Shown here piece by piece: positions 1 to 9,453 of a stretch of DNA of 64,000 nt; within the stretch, counting starts at the first letter, position 1; every line of letters begins with the position of its first letter. The position numbers and the translations under genes were made by a program. The stretch comes from Anaerolineales bacterium (GTDB taxonomy: Bacteria > Chloroflexota > Anaerolineae > 4572-78 > J111), in contig JABTUW010000003.1 in assembly GCA_015075185.1 (NCBI GenBank), positions 868,001 through 932,000 on the forward strand, read 5' to 3'. The notes beneath the pieces were generated by a model. It was not told where the DNA came from, searched no databases, and was given only the letters and a program-made list of their open reading frames with translations.

Positions 1-1
1 C

Positions 2-1717
2 GCCGTTTTCAAGGCTTACCAGCCCGGCCTCAATCGCGAGGTAGCCCTCAAAGTCTTACCACCTTACTTTGCTCAAAAAGAGGATTTTGTCGAACGGTTT
101 GTCCGCGAGGCCCAGGCCATCGGCAATTTACACCACCCCAATATCTTACCCGTTTATGACACCGGCCAGGATAAGGGGTACAGCTACATCGCCATGCGTT
201 ATATTCCCCATGCCCGGACCTTGAGTGATGAGATGAAGTTCCCTCTCAAGATGGAGCGCATTGTCGAGGTGATGGGTCAGATTGCCGGGGCGTTAGATCA
301 AGCTCATAAAGCGGGGATTATCCATCGCGACGTGAAACCGAGCAATGTGCTGCTGGATGGGCAGTGGGCCTTGTTAAGCGATTTTGGTCTGGCCAAAATG
401 GTCGAAGGCGCGTCGGAGCTGACCGGCACCGGGGTGGGCATGGGCACGCCGGCTTATATGTCGCCGGAGCAGGGCATGGGCAAAAAGGTGGACCAACGCA
501 CCGATATTTACGCTCTGGGCATCATCTTGTATGAAATGCTGACCGGCTCTGTACCCCACCGCGCCGAAACGCCCATCGCCACCGTCATGCGCCGGATCAA
601 CGAACCGCTGCCTCTGCCTCGCAGCATTAATCCCAATATTCCTGAGGCAGTTGAACGAGTCTTATTAAAAACCCTGGCTACCGATCCGACTCACCGCTTC
701 GACAGCGCCGGTGAGATGGCGGCTGCCCTTAAAGAAGCGTTTGGCCCCCATCCTGACCAGGTTTTGGCCGGCGTAAGCCCGACTATCGTGTCTTCTCCCA
801 AAACGACTCCGGCGGGGATGCCGGAGCCAACCCGGCTGTCCAATCAACCCATGGCCAAAGCTGAGAGCAAATCCGGGTTGCCGATTAATGCGCTGGGGTT
901 TGGGGCAATCGGAGTGTTGATCTTTCTGGTGTTGATTGGCATCGGCGTCCTGATCTTCTTGCAGCTACGTTCGCCGGCGCAGAATGATGTGACTCAAACT
1001 ACGCCGTCCCCCCAAACCCAGGAGGCAGCCATCGCGGCTACAGCCACGCCAGCGCCGACAACCACGCCGACTGAAACCCCGTCTCCCACACCTCTCTTAG
1101 AACCTACTCCCACGCCCGCAGCCGAGTCGGATTCAATTGCCATCACGACTGCCCCGGAAGCGACTTCCACTCCAGCCGCAACGCCGGAGGTTAGCCAGGC
1201 ACAAGTGAATACGCCGGAAGGGGCATCCGTTCAGGTGGCTGCCGCTCTGACCGGCCAAGAAGCAGCCGACATGGCCTTGGCCGAAGCTCAAAAGTGGCAA
1301 GCAGATGCCGTTCTCAGCGAAATTGCGACCAGCGGGCTGGGACCCCTGGACGCCGAAGGTAAATCTACCGATTGGATTCTCAAATTCTGGTCGCCTTCGA
1401 GTAAAGGGCTTAACAGCATCATGTTCACCAATGGCGCCATCACCAGCTCGCCAACCAACCTGCCGGTACCCAAAACTATCGTCCTGGATGGGGTGATTCT
1501 GGATACAAAACGTCTCTATGACATTGGCGAAAAGGCGGGGGCCAGCAAATTTACAACAGAAGGCTACCGGCCCATGGCCGCGGTTGTGCCATACCCTCTG
1601 GATGAAACCAAGTTGACCTGGTATCTGAACTATGCCGGTGGTGATTTTCGGGTAGTTTATACGGTCATCATTGACGCCAAGAGTGGCGAGGTTGTCCAGG
1701 CAATAGCCCTGGAGTGA
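2..1717 (+). CDS. membrane Ser/Thr protein kinase, 5' partial
   Basis: The gene enters the window already in frame (base 2), so its true start lies upstream; 571 residues are visible. The kinase N-lobe shows VALKVL with the ATP-binding lysine and a helix-C glutamate in FVREAQAIGNLHHPN. The C-lobe has the catalytic loop HRDVKPSN, the metal-binding DFGLAK and the activation segment GTPAYMSPEQ, so an active Hanks-type kinase is expected. After a proline-rich stretch comes one membrane segment (window residues about 297-317, GVLIFLVLIGIGVLIFL), then a long Thr/Pro-rich extracellular linker and a C-terminal domain of about 150 residues resembling two PepSY-like repeats (ending TVIIDAKSGEVVQ). The layout, cytosolic kinase plus outside sensor, is that of PknB-like receptors, but no PASTA repeats are present. 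It ends in a bidirectional terminator shared with the convergent gene. Confidence 0.93.
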   Translation, partial: AVFKAYQPGLNREVALKVLPPYFAQKEDFVERFVREAQAIGNLHHPNILPVYDTGQDKGYSYIAMRYIPHARTLSDEMKFPLKMERIVEVMGQIAGALDQAHKAGIIHRDVKPSNVLLDGQWALLSDFGLAKMVEGASELTGTGVGMGTPAYMSPEQGMGKKVDQRTDIYALGIILYEMLTGSVPHRAETPIATVMRRINEPLPLPRSINPNIPEAVERVLLKTLATDPTHRFDSAGEMAAALKEAFGPHPDQVLAGVSPTIVSSPKTTPAGMPEPTRLSNQPMAKAESKSGLPINALGFGAIGVLIFLVLIGIGVLIFLQLRSPAQNDVTQTTPSPQTQEAAIAATATPAPTTTPTETPSPTPLLEPTPTPAAESDSIAITTAPEATSTPAATPEVSQAQVNTPEGASVQVAAALTGQEAADMALAEAQKWQADAVLSEIATSGLGPLDAEGKSTDWILKFWSPSSKGLNSIMFTNGAITSSPTNLPVPKTIVLDGVILDTKRLYDIGEKAGASKFTTEGYRPMAAVVPYPLDETKLTWYLNYAGGDFRVVYTVIIDAKSGEVVQAIALE

Positions 1718-1722
1718 TAACA

Positions 1723-1755
1723 AAAAGGGGCTGGCCTAAATGACCAGCCCCTTTT
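1723..1755. terminator. bidirectional intrinsic terminator
   Basis: A perfect 12-bp stem (AAAAGGGGCTGG at 1723-1734, CCAGCCCCTTTT at 1744-1755) with a 9-base loop. The G/C core is flanked by an A-run on one side and a T-run on the other, so it can terminate both the kinase gene (stop at 1717) and the convergent minus-strand gene (stop at 1761). Confidence 0.85.
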
Positions 1756-1760
1756 ATGAT

Positions 1761-2857
1761 TCAGGGATTTTGTTTAAAAAGGATAAAATCCCAGACCCAT
1801 TTTTCCGGGTCAGCCGCATAGGTCAGCGGCACACTAGGCGAGAGCCGTGCCCCGTTTTGATCAGCCAGGTAAATGTTCCAAACCCCATCCTCAAACGTTC
1901 CCGGCTCAAATTTAACATTACCCTGTTTGACGTAATCACAATCCAGGCAGTTGACGACGCTCCAGTTCCAATCGCTGAGGCCGCTTTCAGCATGCATCCC
2001 GGAAGGAGTGTGATCGCCGATGACCTTTAACCCACCAATAGGGATATTGCCGGCGCTTACCGCTGCTATGTAAATAGTGATAACATGGTAATTAGTCCGT
2101 TGGAATTCGCGATTACCCTGTTCGGCGACGGTGAAAGGAAATTCAGGGGCAGGGGGGGCAGGCGGCGCAGTTGGCGCTGCCGCCGTTGGCGCGACCGCTG
2201 CCGGAGCGGCTGCCGGCGGGTCCAGGGTGCTGGGGCAGGGGCTGGCGGAGCTGGGGGAGGGACTGGCGTGGGTTCGGGCGTGTCGGTGGGTAGGGGAGCT
2301 TCAGTGGGAAGGGGTGTGGCGCTGGGAGTCAAAGTAGGTACAGGTGTTGGGACTTCAGTGGGCAGTTCGCCGGGTGTGGGTAGATAGGTGGTGCTATCCG
2401 TAGCGCCCTCGGTAAGCAACGCTCCGTTTGGGCTGATGGAGGTAGGAGTAAATGTGGGGCGGAGCGTTGGAATAACCAAGTTACCGGGGTCCACATAAGC
2501 CAGGACCGTATCCCGCTGCTGGCGTGGATGAGTTTTTACGTAAGCCGCAAAAATGATCGAACCAAACAAAAAAACCAGACCAATAAAGGCAATCGTGGCA
2601 ATCGCATCTTTGGTGGATTGCGACAGGTGTGAAAACTTCCAAAACGGAACCTTGTCCTTTTTCTTTTTTACGACCTTCTTTTTGACAGGCGGGGTCGCAC
2701 GAGTTTTATCTGCCTTCACCATGCGCTGTAATTCGGTTTCAAGATCATTAATTTCGACCGCGACGGGATAGGGGGTATTGGGACCATAATAGGCTTGGTA
2801 CTTTTTTAACTCTTCTAGGCGATACATTTTTGCCTGGATAAGTTCATCTACCGACAT
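1761..2857 (-). CDS. membrane-anchored protein with Pro/Thr-rich linker, frameshifted
   Basis: Two open frames on the minus strand belong to one gene. The N-terminal frame (2857 down to about 2240) gives a short coiled-coil region, a Lys-rich stretch (VKKKVVKKKKDK), one membrane helix (residues about 84-106) and a Thr/Pro/Ala linker. Past about 2230 that frame turns into Arg-rich nonsense, while the neighbouring frame continues the Pro/Ala linker and then a well-formed C-terminal domain (EFPFTVAEQGNREFQ ... WVWDFILFKQNP) that stops at 1761. One base missing, or two extra, near 2220-2260 in a G/C-rich low-complexity run explains this. Topology (cytosolic N-terminus, external C-terminal domain) resembles the neighbouring kinase without its catalytic domain, so it may be a partner of it. 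The function is unknown. Assembly error and true pseudogene are both possible. Confidence 0.72.
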
Positions 2858-3241
2858 AAGCCCGCCCGTGCTTGCTGTTTAGAGAACTCAACATAATACT
2901 ACTTTTCATCATAGCACAAACCTGGTAAATATACAAAACCAATACGACATAATGTGGCGATGTAGTAAAAAGTACTAGATATAGTAGTAATATTAGGCAC
3001 AACCTACTGTATCCGGTGGTCCTTCGTTCATTATGAAAGGTTTGTCACGGCGGCGCACTCTTTTCTGGGCGCCATTAGCCATGTTCCGCCTCGCCGCACC
3101 CCTGCCAATCTGAAACCAATCAGCATGGGCCTATTAGTCGAAAAATCCTGTTGCTACCCCCGTTAGCCCGTGCTATACTTGTTTATTGACCGCACTTTTC
3201 TTTTGCCATCCCGTGTTGAAAAAGAAGGTGAGTTTGGGATT
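2858..3241. other. intergenic region between divergent genes
   Basis: About 380 bases separate the minus-strand membrane protein from the first kinase of the signalling block. The half next to 2857 is AT-rich. Apart from the promoter at 3151-3179 no hairpin, RNA gene or coding fragment was recognised. Confidence 0.5.
3151..3179 (+). promoter_or_regulatory. sigma-70-type promoter of the signalling block
   Basis: TTGCTA (3151-3156), a 17-base spacer, and TATACT (3174-3179). Transcription would begin near 3186, downstream of the GTG at 3170, which argues that translation starts further in, at GTG 3242. Confidence 0.65.
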
Positions 3242-6085
3242 GTGGTTTCGAGTGTAGCCCAACAAGATTTTCCGTTCATAGCGCCTGGACAGGGGGAGCA
3301 GTCAAGTCAAATAATCTTAATTGACAGCGACAAGCAACGGCTGCGGCCTTTGCACGAGGCGCTAAAATTAAGAGGCTATCCCGTCCGGTTGTTTTACAAT
3401 ACTGACGAAGCTTTGGCGCATCTCTCTAAAACTGATATACTACTTCTGGATGCCGCAGTAGTGACCCGCTCCAAAGCCGGCGAATTTGCCCAGGCGGCTA
3501 AAGTTTTGGTGCTGACCGAAAAAAAGGCGGTAAAACTTCCACCGGAATTAGCTTTAGACCACATTTTTTTGCTCCCTTACCCTAAAAATACCCAGGAACT
3601 TATTGACCGCTTAAGCGACGATATGGCTCCACCCTCTCTTGATTCCGCTGCTAAAACGGCGAATATCCAACACCTGGCCCTACTATTTAACATTACCCAA
3701 TCTTTGAGCGGGCACCTGGAAGTCAATGCACTTTTTGAATGCATCCTGGCTCTGGCTCCCGATCTCAAAGCCGATTTTGCTGCGCTACTGGTGCAAGAAG
3801 GCGAGGAAACAATCTACTATCGCAGTACCCAGCCGGGACGCGAAGAACTCATCGGCTTAACCGGCCGGCGCTTTGCGCAGAGGTTACTCAAAGATGGGGT
3901 AGAAGGCTGGGTGCTGCGCCATAATCAGGCGGTGATCATTGCCAACACGATGAATGACTCGCGCTGGTTTCGGGCCTCTTATTTGCCGGATGCGGAGCAT
4001 TGTGTGGTTGTCCTACCCTTTACTTTGGAACGAGTTGGCGCCAGAGGGGTCTATCTGGTTGGGCACAAGCAGCCCAACTCCTTTACCGGCGATGATTTGA
4101 CCCTGCTGGAAGCAGTCATCATCCAGATTAGCATGGCCATTGAAAATGCCATGCTCTTTAAGAATCAATCGGAGCGTTCTATCCAGCTCTCGCTCATCAA
4201 TGAAGTCAGCCGGGCCGCCACCTCTATTCTCAACCTGGATGTGATGCTGCGCACAGTGGTGCAGGCTATTCGGCGCAGCTTTGGTTTTTACAATGTCTCC
4301 ATCCATTTGTATAATGCTGCCACGCATCAGGTGGAGCTGCGAGCCAGGGACACACTGGATCGCTTCAGCCTGACTGCACCGATTCCCCATATCACCCACA
4401 AACTGCGGCAAGGGTTAATCGGTTGGGCGGCAGCCACGAATAAAACAATTGTAGCCAATGACGTGACCCAAGACCCTCGCTATATCTTCAACAAGAATAA
4501 TAAAGAGGTGCGCGCGGAACTATGTATGCCTATCAGGCTGGGTAACAAAACCATCGGCGTTTTGGATATTCAGAGTACCCAATTGGAGGCATTCGATAAA
4601 TATCATGTCTCGGCTCTGGAAACGCTGGCCGACCAATTGGCAATCGCCATCGAAAACGCCCGCCTCTACGACGAAATTAACCAGCGGCTGAAAGAACTGC
4701 AATCGCTCAACGACATTGGCCAGGCGATTACCTCAACCCTTGATCTGCAAAAGACGCTCACTTTGATTACCGATCACACTACCCGACTCATGAATGTGGC
4801 CGCAGCCTCAGTGGTGCTGCGTGACGACGAAGCCGGGGAAGTTTGGTTTGCCGCCGCATCGGGCGAAGGCTCGGAAGCGGTCATTGGACTGCACATGGCC
4901 CTGGGGCAGGGCTTGGCCGGCTGGGTAGCTGAGAAGGGCGAGCCGGTCATTGTGCCGGATGTTTACGCCGACGAGCGTTTTTTCCCCGATATGGACAAAT
5001 CGAGCGGTTTTACGACCCAATCTATTTTGTGTGTCCCCCTGCAAACCAAGGGCCATACCATCGGCGCAATTGAAGTAATGAACAAAAAAACCGGCGCTTT
5101 TAACAAGGAAGACCTGGTCCTCCTGCAAGCCCTGGCCGCACCAGCGGCGGCAGCCATCGAGAATGCCCAATTGTACGAAGACCAGAGCCGGACCATCAAG
5201 CGGCTGGCCGAAACGCAGCGGCAGTTGATTCAGAGCGCCAAGCTGGCCGGCGTCGGCGAGTTGGCAGCCGGCCTTGCCCACGAAATCAACAACCCTCTGA
5301 CCACAATCATTGGCCTGGCCAGTTTGTTGATGGACACCGGCGTCCCAACCGCGGAAGACGAGCGCCTCGAAGATTTGGGCATGATTAACCAGGAAGCCCG
5401 GCGTGCCCGTGATATTGTCCGCGGCCTGCTGAACTTTGCCCGAGCCGATACTCCCAAACGAGAAATTACCGATTTGAACCAACTGATTGAAGAGTGCATC
5501 TTTTTGGTTTATACTAAAAACGTCAGTTACAAAATCGAGCTGCACAAGTCACTGGAACCCCTGCCGGAAATGCTGCTCGACGTCAACCAGATGAAGCAGG
5601 TCATTGTCAACTTGCTCAACAATGCCATCCAGGCAATGCAAAACAACCAGGACCGGCCCGCCCTTCTGACCGTTACGACTTCACTGGTGTCTCCCGTTGC
5701 GTCGACTCGGACCGGTTCGACTCAAAATGGCAACGCCCGCAAAAAGAGAAAAAAAGTCTTGACCGAAACCAGTCCTTTGCTGGATAAGAAAAGCAAAAGC
5801 ATCGCCGCCAGTGGGTTGAAGACCGAAGATGAAGGTGAATTAACCGTTATTTGCAAAATTAGCGACACGGGTCATGGCATCCAGCCCCAGCATTTGGATA
5901 AAGTGTTCGATCCCTTTTTTACAACAAAAGAAGTGGGTCAGGGTACAGGTTTAGGTCTATCTATTAGTTATGGTATTATGGAGAAACACGGCGGCCAAAT
6001 CACGGTAGAAAGTATCCCAGATGTAGGTACAACCTTTACTTTAATTTTCCCGGTTTCGGCTTTACCACCAGGCAAGATTTCTTAA
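3242..6085 (+). CDS. sensor histidine kinase: pseudo-receiver, three GAF domains, HisKA, HATPase
   Basis: GTG 3242 is preferred because a good promoter overlaps the upstream GTG at 3170. The 947-residue protein begins with a receiver-like fold (IILIDSD ... ILLLDAAVV) lacking a clear acidic pocket, so it is probably a pseudo-receiver. Three GAF domains follow (about 145-310, 325-490, 500-660), then HisKA with the phospho-accepting His in GLAHEINNPL (H680) and an HATPase domain with DTGHGI and GTGLGL. No membrane segment is seen, so it should sense cytosolic signals. The ATPase domain carries an unusual Lys-rich insertion (ARKKRKKV, DKKSKS) between the N box and the G1 box. It is 59 bases upstream of the receiver-kinase at 6145 and probably co-transcribed with it. 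Confidence 0.93.
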   Translation: MVSSVAQQDFPFIAPGQGEQSSQIILIDSDKQRLRPLHEALKLRGYPVRLFYNTDEALAHLSKTDILLLDAAVVTRSKAGEFAQAAKVLVLTEKKAVKLPPELALDHIFLLPYPKNTQELIDRLSDDMAPPSLDSAAKTANIQHLALLFNITQSLSGHLEVNALFECILALAPDLKADFAALLVQEGEETIYYRSTQPGREELIGLTGRRFAQRLLKDGVEGWVLRHNQAVIIANTMNDSRWFRASYLPDAEHCVVVLPFTLERVGARGVYLVGHKQPNSFTGDDLTLLEAVIIQISMAIENAMLFKNQSERSIQLSLINEVSRAATSILNLDVMLRTVVQAIRRSFGFYNVSIHLYNAATHQVELRARDTLDRFSLTAPIPHITHKLRQGLIGWAAATNKTIVANDVTQDPRYIFNKNNKEVRAELCMPIRLGNKTIGVLDIQSTQLEAFDKYHVSALETLADQLAIAIENARLYDEINQRLKELQSLNDIGQAITSTLDLQKTLTLITDHTTRLMNVAAASVVLRDDEAGEVWFAAASGEGSEAVIGLHMALGQGLAGWVAEKGEPVIVPDVYADERFFPDMDKSSGFTTQSILCVPLQTKGHTIGAIEVMNKKTGAFNKEDLVLLQALAAPAAAAIENAQLYEDQSRTIKRLAETQRQLIQSAKLAGVGELAAGLAHEINNPLTTIIGLASLLMDTGVPTAEDERLEDLGMINQEARRARDIVRGLLNFARADTPKREITDLNQLIEECIFLVYTKNVSYKIELHKSLEPLPEMLLDVNQMKQVIVNLLNNAIQAMQNNQDRPALLTVTTSLVSPVASTRTGSTQNGNARKKRKKVLTETSPLLDKKSKSIAASGLKTEDEGELTVICKISDTGHGIQPQHLDKVFDPFFTTKEVGQGTGLGLSISYGIMEKHGGQITVESIPDVGTTFTLIFPVSALPPGKIS

Positions 6086-6144
6086 AGACACAAGGACGAA
6101 CGCATCTCTTCGAAAAGAAGCCAGCACCAGAAGGGTAGGACAAC

Positions 6145-8157
6145 GTGATCAACCAAAGAATTTTAGTTGTTGACGACGAAAAAGGGGTGGTCCATTCCTG
6201 TGTCCGCATCCTGGAACGACAGGGTTTTACTGTCTCAGGTTTAACCGACAGCCAGGCCGCGCCGGCCTTACTCCAGCAAGAGAGCTTTGACCTGCTGCTA
6301 ACCGACATTAAAATGCCCCGGTTGGATGGGCTGGAACTGCTTCGCCTGGCCAAAGAGATTGATCCCCACTTGACTGTAGTGCTGATTACCGGCTACGGTA
6401 CGATGGAAGACGCGATTAATGCGATTCAACTGGGAGCACAGGGTTTCCTGATGAAACCTTTTGAGCCGAAAGAGTTGGTCGCTACGATCAAAGATAATCT
6501 GGCCCGGCGGGAGCTGCTGCGGGATAGTTTACGACTGCAAACCTTGCTGCCCCTGCTAGAAATCAACCAGATTTTGCAGGTCGCCGGTAGTGAGGCCTCA
6601 CTTGTCCACCGGGTTCTGGAAATTGTCCAGCGGGAAACTGGAGCAGCTCGCTTAGCCTGGTTAAGCCGCCCTTATCCGGCTTTCTCTGCTTTTGCCCCAC
6701 CTCGCCGAGGCTCAATTGCCCCGGGTGCTGGCTCCCGGTCAAAATTCGATATGATAGAAATGGCAGTGGTTTGCCAAAATGGGTTACAGTGTTCTGGCCT
6801 GGCCCAGTCTGCGCTTGAGGCAGCCGTGAGCGAGGGAGAGCCTGTCTGGATTTTGGGTAACGGGGCCACCGTCAAAACGCTGGAAGGTCAATCCAATATT
6901 GTTGGCGCCCTGCTGCCATTGATTATTAACGGGGAGATAGTTGGTTTACTTACTGCCGAAACCGGCAGTTCTGGACGCAATGCACCCTTCAACCAAATAA
7001 GTCTTGATCTCCTGTCAGTGCTGGCGGGGCAGTTAGCTATCCTGTTAGAAAACGTGCAGCTTTTCCAGCAAACCGAAGCGCTGCGGACCTTTAATGAAGA
7101 TATTATTCAAAACATGAGCAATGGTTTGATTGCGGTTGATCAAGAAGGTTATATTACTGCTTTTAACCCGGCTGCCTCGCAGATGTTGGGCTACCGGCAG
7201 GATGAAGCCCTCCATCAACTCCTGACTCAGATTATTCAGCCGTCCGCAGAACTAATCAAGATATTTAACGAAACAATGACTACCGGGAAATCTTACACCC
7301 ACCAGGAGATTACACTCCAACATCGGGAAGGACAATCCCTCTCTGTTTCAGCCAGCACCGCGCCGCTTGGCGGAATTGACCGGGCCGGCAGACCGATTGG
7401 AGTGGTGGGTGTTCTGGAAGATTTGAGCGAAATCAAAACAATGGAGGCCGAACGACGACGCCTTGACCGGCTGGCGGCTTTGGGTGAAATGTCGGCGGTA
7501 GTGGCCCATGAAATTCGTAACCCCATTGCCGGGATCGCCGCCGGCATTGATTACCTAACCCGTAACGTCGCCAAAGACTCGCCAGAATTTGAAGGAGCGG
7601 TCATGATGCGCGGCGAGATTCAGCGGGTCAACCGGATTTTAGAGGACATCCTTTTTGTCGCTCGCCCTGCCCGGCTCAAATTATCCAATGAAGATGTGGC
7701 CGAAATTATTGAAGACGTTCTGCAACGTTTCCGTGGCCAAGTTGAAGAAAGTCGGGTGACAATAACACTTGACTATGCGAATAATCTACCTCGCCTCAGT
7801 GTAGACCGGCAGCGGCTGGAACAGCTTTTTACCAACTTGATTATTAACGCGACCCAAGCTATGCCTAACGGGGGACAACTTTCTCTACAAACCCGGGTTG
7901 CCCCCTCTCAGAATGGCAAACCGGCCGATGAGGTTATCGTGACAATTGCCGACACCGGGCCAGGGATCCCGGTTGAAACTCAACAGCATATTTTCGAACC
8001 CTTCTTTACCACCAAAACCCGAGGCACCGGCCTGGGTTTAACAATAGCGCGGCGGATTGTTGAAGAGCATGGGGGAACTATCAGCATCGAAAGTGAAGCG
8101 GAGCATGGCACTCGCTTTATCATTCGTCTACCAGTCGCCAGGAGGGCCACTGTATGA
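6145..8157 (+). CDS. hybrid receiver-GAF-PAS histidine kinase
   Basis: This 670-residue cytosolic protein starts with GTG. Its N-terminal receiver (residues 4-120) has the acidic pair VVDDE, the phospho-acceptor Asp in TDIKMPRLDG (D54) and the conserved Lys in MKPFEP. A GAF-like region (about 140-300) and a PAS domain (about 315-425, NMSNGLIAVDQEGYI) follow, then HisKA with VVAHEIRNPI (H455) and HATPase with DTGPGIP and GTGLGL. An N-terminal receiver lets the kinase be tuned by another kinase, possibly the one encoded upstream. Its stop overlaps the next start by 4 bases (ATGA), so it is translationally coupled to the OmpR-type regulator at 8154, its likely partner. Confidence 0.95.
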   Translation: MINQRILVVDDEKGVVHSCVRILERQGFTVSGLTDSQAAPALLQQESFDLLLTDIKMPRLDGLELLRLAKEIDPHLTVVLITGYGTMEDAINAIQLGAQGFLMKPFEPKELVATIKDNLARRELLRDSLRLQTLLPLLEINQILQVAGSEASLVHRVLEIVQRETGAARLAWLSRPYPAFSAFAPPRRGSIAPGAGSRSKFDMIEMAVVCQNGLQCSGLAQSALEAAVSEGEPVWILGNGATVKTLEGQSNIVGALLPLIINGEIVGLLTAETGSSGRNAPFNQISLDLLSVLAGQLAILLENVQLFQQTEALRTFNEDIIQNMSNGLIAVDQEGYITAFNPAASQMLGYRQDEALHQLLTQIIQPSAELIKIFNETMTTGKSYTHQEITLQHREGQSLSVSASTAPLGGIDRAGRPIGVVGVLEDLSEIKTMEAERRRLDRLAALGEMSAVVAHEIRNPIAGIAAGIDYLTRNVAKDSPEFEGAVMMRGEIQRVNRILEDILFVARPARLKLSNEDVAEIIEDVLQRFRGQVEESRVTITLDYANNLPRLSVDRQRLEQLFTNLIINATQAMPNGGQLSLQTRVAPSQNGKPADEVIVTIADTGPGIPVETQQHIFEPFFTTKTRGTGLGLTIARRIVEEHGGTISIESEAEHGTRFIIRLPVARRATV

Positions 8158-8861
8158 CAGGTCGAATTTTGGTGGTAGATGATGAGAAAACCCTGCGTCA
8201 CTTTCTACGGCTTAATCTACAAGAACAAGGTTATGAAGTTACCGAAGCCGCCGACGGGCAAACGGCCCTGACTTTTATTGAGCAGCAACGCTTCGATGTC
8301 GCCCTGGTTGATTTACGTCTAACCGATATGGATGGTCTGGATATTGTCCGCCGTTTGCGCCAGTTAGCCCCCACCACCAGCGTAATTATCCTGACCGCTT
8401 ACGCCACCCTCGACTCAGCCGTTGAAGCTCTGCGCCAGGGCGCCCATGATTATCTGACCAAACCCTTTGACACCAGCGAACTACTGGCGAGTGTGGCCGA
8501 TGGGCTGGCCCGTCAATCAGCGGAAGAACCCACCCAGGTCAAGCCGACCGAGTCGGTTCTGGAAATCAAAGACCTAAAACTCAACCCTCACAATCGCCAG
8601 GTAACTCGCCGGGGTGAAGCAGTCAATTTGACCCCGACCGAATTCGACATCCTGGCTGTGCTTATGGCCCAACCCAACGTAGCGATGGACTCCATTACCC
8701 TGATCAGACATGTGCGGGGTTATGAAGCCACCGAAGCCGACGCGCGCGCCATTGCTCGTGTCCATATTCATCGCCTGCGCCATAAATTGGAAACTGATCC
8801 AGCCACCCCTCAATATGTCACCACCATTGCCGGAGGGCGATATTTAATCAGTACTGATTAA
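8154..8861 (+). CDS. OmpR/PhoB-family response regulator
   Basis: The 235-residue protein has a receiver domain (VVDDEKTLR, phospho-acceptor D53 in LVDLRLTDMDG, Lys in LTKPFD) and a C-terminal winged-helix DNA-binding domain (about 135-232: LTPTEFDILAVL ... VHIHRLRHKLE ... GGRYLI). It is the only DNA-binding protein of the signalling block and the probable transcriptional output of the kinase at 6145, with which it overlaps by 4 bases. The block has no second wHTH regulator, so several kinases could converge on it. Its target sites are not identifiable here. Confidence 0.95.
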   Translation: MTGRILVVDDEKTLRHFLRLNLQEQGYEVTEAADGQTALTFIEQQRFDVALVDLRLTDMDGLDIVRRLRQLAPTTSVIILTAYATLDSAVEALRQGAHDYLTKPFDTSELLASVADGLARQSAEEPTQVKPTESVLEIKDLKLNPHNRQVTRRGEAVNLTPTEFDILAVLMAQPNVAMDSITLIRHVRGYEATEADARAIARVHIHRLRHKLETDPATPQYVTTIAGGRYLISTD

Positions 8862-8972
8862 TTTTGCCCGCCAGTTTTTTAATAATTGTAATCATCCTGT
8901 AACCACAACTTAAATCATTTTGTGCTATATTAGCAGGAGTAAGCAACTCTTAGGCTAAAGGAGCAGATTATT

Positions 8973-9419
8973 ATGCCAAATCAGCATAGCCGGCCTAAAC
9001 GGATTCTCATTGTAGACGATGAGCCGACCCTGGTTTTTTTTCTCAAACAGGGATTGCAGGATGCCCCAGGGGCTTACCTGGTTGATGGCGCGTCGTCAGG
9101 TGAGGAAGCGCTGACCAAGCTGACTTACAATCTGTATGACCTCCTGATAACCGACCTAAAGATGCCCGGCATCAGCGGCTTTACCTTGGTTGAAGTAGCC
9201 CGTTCCCTGCACCCCAATATCAATGTCATTTTGATGACCGCTTATGGTTCTCGTGAGGTTCAGGATGAAAGCGAACAGCTTGAAGTCAACGGCTATCTCA
9301 TTAAACCTTTCCCAACCATCCAATTACAAGAGATGATTCAAGAAATTTTCCTGGCCACTGGCACCCCTTCCCCCAATTTAGTTACTGAACAGAATCTACC
9401 TCCCCTTTCCGCCCGATAG
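8973..9419 (+). CDS. single-domain receiver protein
   Basis: The 148-residue protein is one receiver domain (ILIVDDEPTL, phospho-acceptor D61 in LITDLKMPGISG, Lys in LIKPFP) with a short tail of about 25 residues and no output domain. A strong ribosome site (AAAGGAG) precedes ATG 8973. It is the first of three consecutive stand-alone receivers. Such proteins usually act as phosphate shuttles, sinks, or CheY-like modulators by protein contact. Its position suggests it connects kinases inside this block. Confidence 0.92.
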   Translation: MPNQHSRPKRILIVDDEPTLVFFLKQGLQDAPGAYLVDGASSGEEALTKLTYNLYDLLITDLKMPGISGFTLVEVARSLHPNINVILMTAYGSREVQDESEQLEVNGYLIKPFPTIQLQEMIQEIFLATGTPSPNLVTEQNLPPLSAR

Positions 9420-9453
9420 GGAACGGTTATTTTTGTTTTTAAGGAGATGCTTT

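Noticed and set aside
2085-2387. Gly/Ala/Val-rich plus-strand open frames
   Set aside because: They are the reverse of the Pro/Thr/Ala linker of the minus-strand membrane protein and have low-complexity composition only.
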